10,463 nucleotides of DNA, from assembly GCA_002422785.1 (NCBI GenBank), contig DITK01000027.1, forward strand, positions 88,614-99,076. Direction: 5' to 3'. The notes below the pieces were generated by a model. It was given only the letters and a program-made list of their open reading frames with translations, made no database searches and was not told the origin of the DNA. This stretch comes from Francisellaceae bacterium UBA6186 (GTDB lineage: Bacteria; Pseudomonadota; Gammaproteobacteria; UBA6186; Azoamicaceae). Shown here piece by piece: positions 7,268 through 10,463 of the stretch. Each line of letters starts with the position of its first letter. Positions within the stretch are counted from its first letter, which is position 1. Made by a program: the position numbers and the translations under genes.

Positions 7268-8191
7268 ATGTTAAATGATAAACAATATATAGAAGAAAAT
7301 AAAGATAGTATTATGGGGGTAATGCGCAGTGTGGCGGTATGTCTAAAAATATTATTAGATTCTAAAAATCAACCTGAATTAGCAGGCTTTTTTGAACAAG
7401 AATTGTTTAGTAACAATGATTTGCAGATTTGTTCGTCAACCGAACAACAAAACCAGGAAGTAATTGTTGGAGTCAGAGATCCTGAAATTATTAGAAATAA
7501 TTTAATAATAAATAATTTATCTGAAATATTATTTAATGCACATTATGGTGATTTTATACAAAAATTTATTGATATACTATATGAAAATAATTTAACTGAA
7601 AATGCTGGATTGTTTATTGAAAGACTAGAAATAGCTCGCAATTTGCCGGAAGATACCAAAAATCAAGCAAGAGGAATAATCTCTTCTTTACAGGGTGGTG
7701 CGAAAACTTTTTTTGATTACTTTTTTTCTTATCTAGTGAACAATGAACATCCAACGACCCAGTCTGCACTTATGGAATTATTTTTTCATGTTTTTAATAT
7801 TTCTCATCATTGTACACCGGATTCAGAAACGAGTGATGGATGTAATTATTATGATACACAGGATGTTTATGAAGATGAAGAATATTCATATTTATGGGGT
7901 AATATACATAAAAACAAGGAAACCTCTGAAGAATTAGAGCTTGTTAATCAAAGAATAAACTTTATTCAAGCATTTAAATCTGGAGTGGTAGATCAAAAGC
8001 AGGATTATATTTGGAAGTTTAAAGAAACAGAAAATTCTTCTTTAGAAGAAATTAATACTTTATTAAAATTTTCCAATGATTTTCCAACTAATGATTTTAG
8101 CGAAAGATTGTCTTTAACAATAAACCAAGAAGATCCAATGATTGAACAATTCAAACTAAAACTACAAAAAATAAAGATAAATCTTTGTTGA
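7268..8191 (+). CDS. Hypothetical protein, helical, 307 aa
   Basis: I do not recognise this protein. It appears soluble, with no signal peptide or membrane segment, and probably largely alpha-helical. Examples of amphipathic stretches are around 70-100 (EILFNAHYGDFIQKFIDILY) and 105-165. Residues 185-206 form an acidic, Tyr-rich low-complexity segment containing SETSDGCNYYD and YEDEEY; it resembles the acidic repeats of the protein at 9561 (SETENSNSDDGCLD). The start is supported by an RBS 8 nt upstream and a TATAAT before it. The stop TGA (8189-8191) lies inside an open stretch of the next frame, so the downstream kinase-like gene is probably co-expressed or the two were once one gene. Its position beside an ankyrin/kinase-like gene suggests a host-interaction role, but nothing in the sequence proves it. 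Confidence 0.8.
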   Translation: MLNDKQYIEENKDSIMGVMRSVAVCLKILLDSKNQPELAGFFEQELFSNNDLQICSSTEQQNQEVIVGVRDPEIIRNNLIINNLSEILFNAHYGDFIQKFIDILYENNLTENAGLFIERLEIARNLPEDTKNQARGIISSLQGGAKTFFDYFFSYLVNNEHPTTQSALMELFFHVFNISHHCTPDSETSDGCNYYDTQDVYEDEEYSYLWGNIHKNKETSEELELVNQRINFIQAFKSGVVDQKQDYIWKFKETENSSLEEINTLLKFSNDFPTNDFSERLSLTINQEDPMIEQFKLKLQKIKINLC

Positions 8192-8202
8192 ATAAATTAG
8201 TT

Positions 8203-9216
8203 ATGGAAGAAATCCAACCGGAATGTTTTTATCAGCCTGATTTTTCGCCAATACTATTCGACTTTATGGCACGATTTAAATTTAATATGAAAAATTTAAA
8301 TGTAGTAAATAGTAATGGTGTAACACCGTTAACTACAGCAATAGATCTAAATCAACAAGATATATTCTTGGAATTATTGTTATTAAAAGCAAATCCACTA
8401 ATAGAAAATACTCACGGCAATACCGCATTGAGTTTGTCCTATGACAAACCATTTTACTTGAAAAAAATTCAACAGGCAATAAAAGACAACACACAAAGAA
8501 CTTTAGATTGCCAGGTAAATAAATATTTTTTTTATGATAATAAAAAATTTATAATTACTAGGATGTTACACGAAGGTTCCTGCTCTTTAGTGGCTTTTGA
8601 GTTACTGGATGCTAATAATTTAGACAAATATTTTGCTAAAATAAAAATCAATTTTGGTGGTTTGGAAGTTAGAAATTATATTTTGCTTAATAATTATGTT
8701 GATTTGTTTATGATTCATAAATTAAATATATATGATCTGCAAAATAAAATTTATAGAGTATGTGAAAATGTTTATTGTATGATTCAAAAATTGATACCGG
8801 GAAAGCCATTAAGCGTTGCATTAAATAATTTAGAATCATTAGAAAATCAGGCACAAGTTATAGTGGCTGCAATAACTGCGCTGTCTAATTTACACAACAA
8901 AGGATTTATTCATAATGATGCTTTGCCAAATAATTGTTTTTGGGACGAAGAAACTAAGACAGCAAGTTTTATAGATTATGATGTTATGAGAATTTATGAA
9001 GATCTTGTGAAGCAAGATGATGATTATTTGGCGCAAGTTAAATATTTTGATTTCGAAAGGTTAATTTTTGGTGATCTTATAATGCTAAATGATAATAAAA
9101 CGATTACTTATGGCTTATCTCATTACGTGCAAAACATTAACAATATTTTGGAAGGTCTTGATAGTACAGTTATAGATCCGAAAATAAAAAACAAATTATT
9201 GTATTGTTATAAATAA
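8203..9216 (+). CDS. Ankyrin-repeat protein with protein-kinase-like domain (putative effector)
   Basis: From ATG 8203 the product has 337 residues; TTG 8185 or 8188 would add five or six. Residues about 36-85 match ankyrin repeats: NGVTPLTTAI, then LLLLKANPL, then HGNTALSLS. Residues about 105-337 read as a kinase-like fold: a glycine-loop-like HEGSCSLV, the candidate ATP lysine K146 (YFAKI), the candidate helix-C Glu155 (GGLEVRNY), the hinge-like MIQKLIPGKPL, the catalytic-loop H237-N-D239-x4-N244 (FIHNDALPNN) and metal-binding D258 (FIDYD). The HND...N / DYD pattern also fits aminoglycoside/choline-kinase relatives, so a protein or a small-molecule substrate is possible. The key residues are present, so it could be active. 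It begins 11 nt after the preceding stop with no clear RBS, which suggests translational coupling. Ankyrin-kinase combinations occur among effectors of intracellular bacteria; secretion here is inferred only. Confidence 0.78.
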   Translation: MEEIQPECFYQPDFSPILFDFMARFKFNMKNLNVVNSNGVTPLTTAIDLNQQDIFLELLLLKANPLIENTHGNTALSLSYDKPFYLKKIQQAIKDNTQRTLDCQVNKYFFYDNKKFIITRMLHEGSCSLVAFELLDANNLDKYFAKIKINFGGLEVRNYILLNNYVDLFMIHKLNIYDLQNKIYRVCENVYCMIQKLIPGKPLSVALNNLESLENQAQVIVAAITALSNLHNKGFIHNDALPNNCFWDEETKTASFIDYDVMRIYEDLVKQDDDYLAQVKYFDFERLIFGDLIMLNDNKTITYGLSHYVQNINNILEGLDSTVIDPKIKNKLLYCYK

Positions 9217-9220
9217 TTTT

Positions 9221-9401
9221 TTGTTTAAAACTCAGTTACATTTGGGTGGTTTGCATGTTAACTTCTGTAAAAACATTAATTTATGGAGCTTGAAGAATTG
9301 CACTTAAGTAATTCTCAAATTGATGATTACGACATGCAAATTTTATGCTTAGCAATCAAGAAGAGCTAACACAATTAGCTAAACATTTTTTATATTTTTA
9401 G
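9221..9401 (+). pseudogene. Remnant of a leucine-rich-repeat (ribonuclease-inhibitor type) coding sequence
   Basis: Three short pieces in consecutive frames read as leucine-rich repeats. Frame A (9221-9282) gives TQLHLGGLHVNF and ends in KNIN. Frame B (9283-9369) opens with ATG and gives LEELHLSNSQIDD...ILCLAIKKS before TAA. Frame C (9360-9401) gives EELTQLAKHFL before TAG. The LxxLxLSNxxIxD pattern followed by a helix and a new LTxL is that of RI/NLR-type repeats. Each junction requires a -1 shift. No start, RBS or full-length frame remains, so this looks like a decayed fragment. It starts 4 bp after the kinase-like gene, so it could be a lost C-terminal part of that gene or a separate gene. 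The match is by eye and short. Confidence 0.42.
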
Positions 9402-9414
9402 AACTTGGCCAAAA

Positions 9415-9443
9415 GTTGTGGTGTGTGTCGAGCACACCACAAT
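9415..9443. repeat. Perfect inverted repeat / hairpin 1
   Basis: TTGTGGTGTG (9416-9425) is the exact reverse complement of CACACCACAA (9433-9442), separated by 7 nt. A G-T pair outside and a T-G pair inside could extend the stem. It is G+C-richer than its surroundings. No T-run follows on the + strand, and on the - strand T-rich DNA begins only about 13 nt further, so it is not a classical terminator. It may be the end of a mobile element, an RNA structure or a protein site. Confidence 0.6.
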
Positions 9444-9458
9444 ATCATGTCTGATATT
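9441..9458. repeat. Perfect inverted repeat / hairpin 2
   Basis: AATATCA (9441-9447), a TGTC tetraloop and TGATATT (9452-9458) form a perfect 7-bp stem. Its first two bases are the last two of hairpin 1, so the two stems share bases at the junction: one would open when the other is complete, or they stack. It lies about 60 nt before the probable -10 of the next gene. Confidence 0.5.
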
Positions 9459-9484
9459 ATTCAGTGTAAATCAACAGTTTTACT

Positions 9485-9496
9485 TTGTAATTACAA
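9485..9496. promoter_or_regulatory. 12-bp palindrome, possible operator
   Basis: TTGTAATTACAA is a perfect palindrome ending 22 bp before the TATGAT at 9519. It would fall at about -46 to -35 relative to the presumed transcription start, a place where a dimeric activator or repressor often binds. The regulator is unknown, and AT-rich palindromes can arise by chance. Confidence 0.3.
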
Positions 9497-9518
9497 TTTT
9501 AAATAATTATTTTTTTGG

Positions 9519-9524
9519 TATGAT
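9519..9524 (+). promoter_or_regulatory. Probable -10 element for the 9561 gene
   Basis: TATGAT (5/6 match to TATAAT) follows a T7GG tract and ends 36 nt before ATG 9561. There is no convincing -35 at 16-18 bp (the DNA there is AATTTT-like), which fits an activator-dependent promoter using the palindrome just upstream. Tentative. Confidence 0.35.
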
Positions 9525-9547
9525 GCTGAAATAATAATAATTGTGGC

Positions 9548-9552
9548 GAGGG
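9548..9552 (+). promoter_or_regulatory. Ribosome binding site of the 9561 gene
   Basis: GAGGG lies 8 nt before ATG 9561, within GGCGAGGG. It is a good match to the anti-Shine-Dalgarno sequence and is the main reason for choosing this start for a frame that has no stop inside the window. Confidence 0.65.
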
Positions 9553-9560
9553 TAGTAATA

Positions 9561-10463
9561 ATGCAAGATTGTAATTCAGATGATGAATATTTAGATGTAC
9601 CAAACCAAGAAGAGGTAGATTTATATTGTTCCGAAACAGAAGATTTTAATTTGGATGATGAATGTTTAGATGGTTATTCGGAAACAGAAAATTCTAATTC
9701 GGATGATGGATGTTTAGATTTTCCTGGTGGCGAACAAGAAGAAGATCTTTATAAATTAATGTTAGCCCCAAGAAGTAAACATGATGTATTCATGTCACAC
9801 CGAAGAAATAAACATGTTAAATTTTCACAAAAAAAAGACTTCAAATTATCAGAACATGTTACATATGATACATGGAAAATATTAACCACTCTTCCTGAAG
9901 CAGAAAGTTTAACTACAGTATTTGAAAAATTAAATTCACTAGCAAAATGTAATTTAGACAATGAAACGGTGCAAATCAACACAGATTTCAGAAAAATATT
10001 AAAGATGGTACATTATTATTTAGTTCAAGGTAGAGGTGAAAAAATTCAGGTTTATTGTAGGAATATATTTCATACTATATTATATGAAGCAGTAAAAGAT
10101 AAGGCAATAGCACAAAGCAATCATGCCGATAGGGCTTTTGACACATATATTCTGATGTTAAAATTAGAACAGAACATTGATATCATGTTGCAAAAAAATA
10201 ATAGCATATGGAAAAAAAACACAAAAATACTCAAAAAAAACAAAATAACATTGGAAAAAATGACATTAGGAAAAAAGACAAAAATATTGGAACACAACAA
10301 AACAATATTGGAAAACAACAAAACATTTACAACATTATTAGACTATATACAAAGGCATATGGTTGCTGTTGAAGAAGTTTTTTCCGTGGTCTATCAAAAA
10401 CATTCAAATCCAACACACAATAATAAATTTATGAAAATGGTAATTACCGATTTAATCAATAAA
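9561..10463 (+). CDS. Hypothetical acidic-repeat / coiled-coil protein (3' end outside window)
   Basis: An open frame of 301 codons runs from ATG 9561 to the last base without a stop, so the gene continues beyond the window. I do not recognise a family. Residues 1-62 are strongly acidic, with a repeated 16-residue unit: YCSETEDFNLDDECLD (22-37) and YSETENSNSDDGCLD (39-53), plus a partial copy NSDDEYLD (5-12). Residues 75-90 are basic (SHRRNKHVKF). A mixed helical middle follows (about 95-205). Residues 218-257 are heptad units of the type KKNTKIL, KKNKITL, EKMTL, GKKTKIL, EHNKTIL and ENNKTFT, which predict a coiled coil rich in Lys and Asn. No signal peptide or membrane segment is seen. RBS and -10 upstream support an independent transcript. 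A cytoplasmic scaffold or a secreted effector are both possible. Confidence 0.75.
   Translation, partial: MQDCNSDDEYLDVPNQEEVDLYCSETEDFNLDDECLDGYSETENSNSDDGCLDFPGGEQEEDLYKLMLAPRSKHDVFMSHRRNKHVKFSQKKDFKLSEHVTYDTWKILTTLPEAESLTTVFEKLNSLAKCNLDNETVQINTDFRKILKMVHYYLVQGRGEKIQVYCRNIFHTILYEAVKDKAIAQSNHADRAFDTYILMLKLEQNIDIMLQKNNSIWKKNTKILKKNKITLEKMTLGKKTKILEHNKTILENNKTFTTLLDYIQRHMVAVEEVFSVVYQKHSNPTHNNKFMKMVITDLINK
9624..9719 (+). repeat. Two tandem 45-48-nt repeats encoding acidic SETE...DDxCLD units
   Basis: The DNA of residues 22-37 and 39-53 is repeated with clear nucleotide similarity: tccgaaacagaa and tcggaaacagaa, then gatgatgaatgtttagat and gatgatggatgtttagat. A third, partial copy (gatgatgaatatttagat) lies at 9579-9596. 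This indicates recent in-frame duplication within the gene. Confidence 0.7.
10212..10331 (+). repeat. Purine-rich 21-nt tandem repeats encoding heptads
   Basis: A-rich units of about 21 nt, several ending in ATTGG or ATTAGG, run in succession. They encode six heptad-like units, one of them shortened to five residues (EKMTL, 232-236), which would cause a stutter in the coiled coil. Such repeats are prone to length change by slippage. Confidence 0.6.

Larger units (their letters stand above)
9217..9560. other. 344-bp gap without an intact gene
   Basis: The gap holds the LRR-like remnant (9221-9401), two adjacent hairpins (9415-9458), a 12-bp palindrome (9485-9496), and the probable promoter and RBS of the 9561 gene. 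The only ATG-started reading frame I found in it is the 28-codon one at 9283-9369, treated as part of the remnant. I see no tRNA or other structured RNA that I recognise. Confidence 0.6.

Noticed and set aside
7743..7937. 64-codon + strand frame within the 307-aa gene
   Set aside because: It is in another frame of a longer gene with good start signals; composition (Ile, Met, Lys) is that of AT-rich noise.
9415..9443. Rho-independent terminator of the kinase-like gene
   Set aside because: The stem is strong but no T-run follows on the + strand, and it lies about 200 bp past the stop beyond a decayed gene.
9749..10321. Two - strand frames (77 and 66 codons) near the right end
   Set aside because: They are antisense to the 301-codon open frame from 9561; the Phe/Leu-rich one is the complement of the A-rich heptad repeats.
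10212..10331. CRISPR-like spacing of A-rich repeats
   Set aside because: Units are about 21 nt, contiguous, imperfect and in frame; there are no spacers, and the coiled-coil heptads explain them.

Overview
The window is AT-rich DNA (roughly 30% G+C by eye). It joins a conserved cell-wall elongation operon of gammaproteobacterial type to a block of accessory, host-interaction-like genes. The wall proteins and the order PBP2-RodA-MltB are typical of Gammaproteobacteria. The low G+C, an ankyrin-plus-kinase-like protein, a decayed leucine-rich-repeat (LRR) fragment and repeat-rich coiled-coil proteins suggest a host-associated or intracellular member, perhaps near Legionellales/Coxiellaceae. That placement is an inference; the sequence does not fix the genus.

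Positions 1-2810 (+ strand) hold the 3' part of mrdA (PBP2), complete rodA, and complete mltB. The genes are 3 bp apart or overlap by 4 bp, so this is one operon: the transpeptidase and its glycosyltransferase partner build rod-shape peptidoglycan, and MltB cleaves it. In many relatives rlpA and dacA follow. Here the operon meets a convergent gene 8 bp after the mltB stop.

Positions 2819-7185 (- strand) hold a long glycosyltransferase gene followed, 35 bp downstream, by a tyrosine recombinase gene with all its catalytic residues. The glycosyltransferase is two glycogen-synthase-like enzymes fused head to tail (1063 aa). Both genes have an AAGGA ribosome-binding site 6 nt before ATG and are probably co-transcribed.

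From an 82-bp divergent spacer, the + strand carries an unrecognised 307-aa protein (7268-8191) and, immediately after it in the -1 frame, an ankyrin/kinase-like protein (8203-9216). The 344-bp gap at 9217-9560 contains pieces of a degraded LRR coding sequence in three frames, two adjacent perfect hairpins, a 12-bp palindrome and a likely promoter. A second unrecognised protein starts at 9561 and is still open at the window end (301 codons, no stop). It has acidic 16-residue repeats at the N-terminus and 21-nt/7-aa heptad repeats near the C-terminus.

The accessory block looks like an acquired region placed at the end of a housekeeping operon. Its genes may act on host targets or on surface or storage glycans, but no secretion signal proves this.
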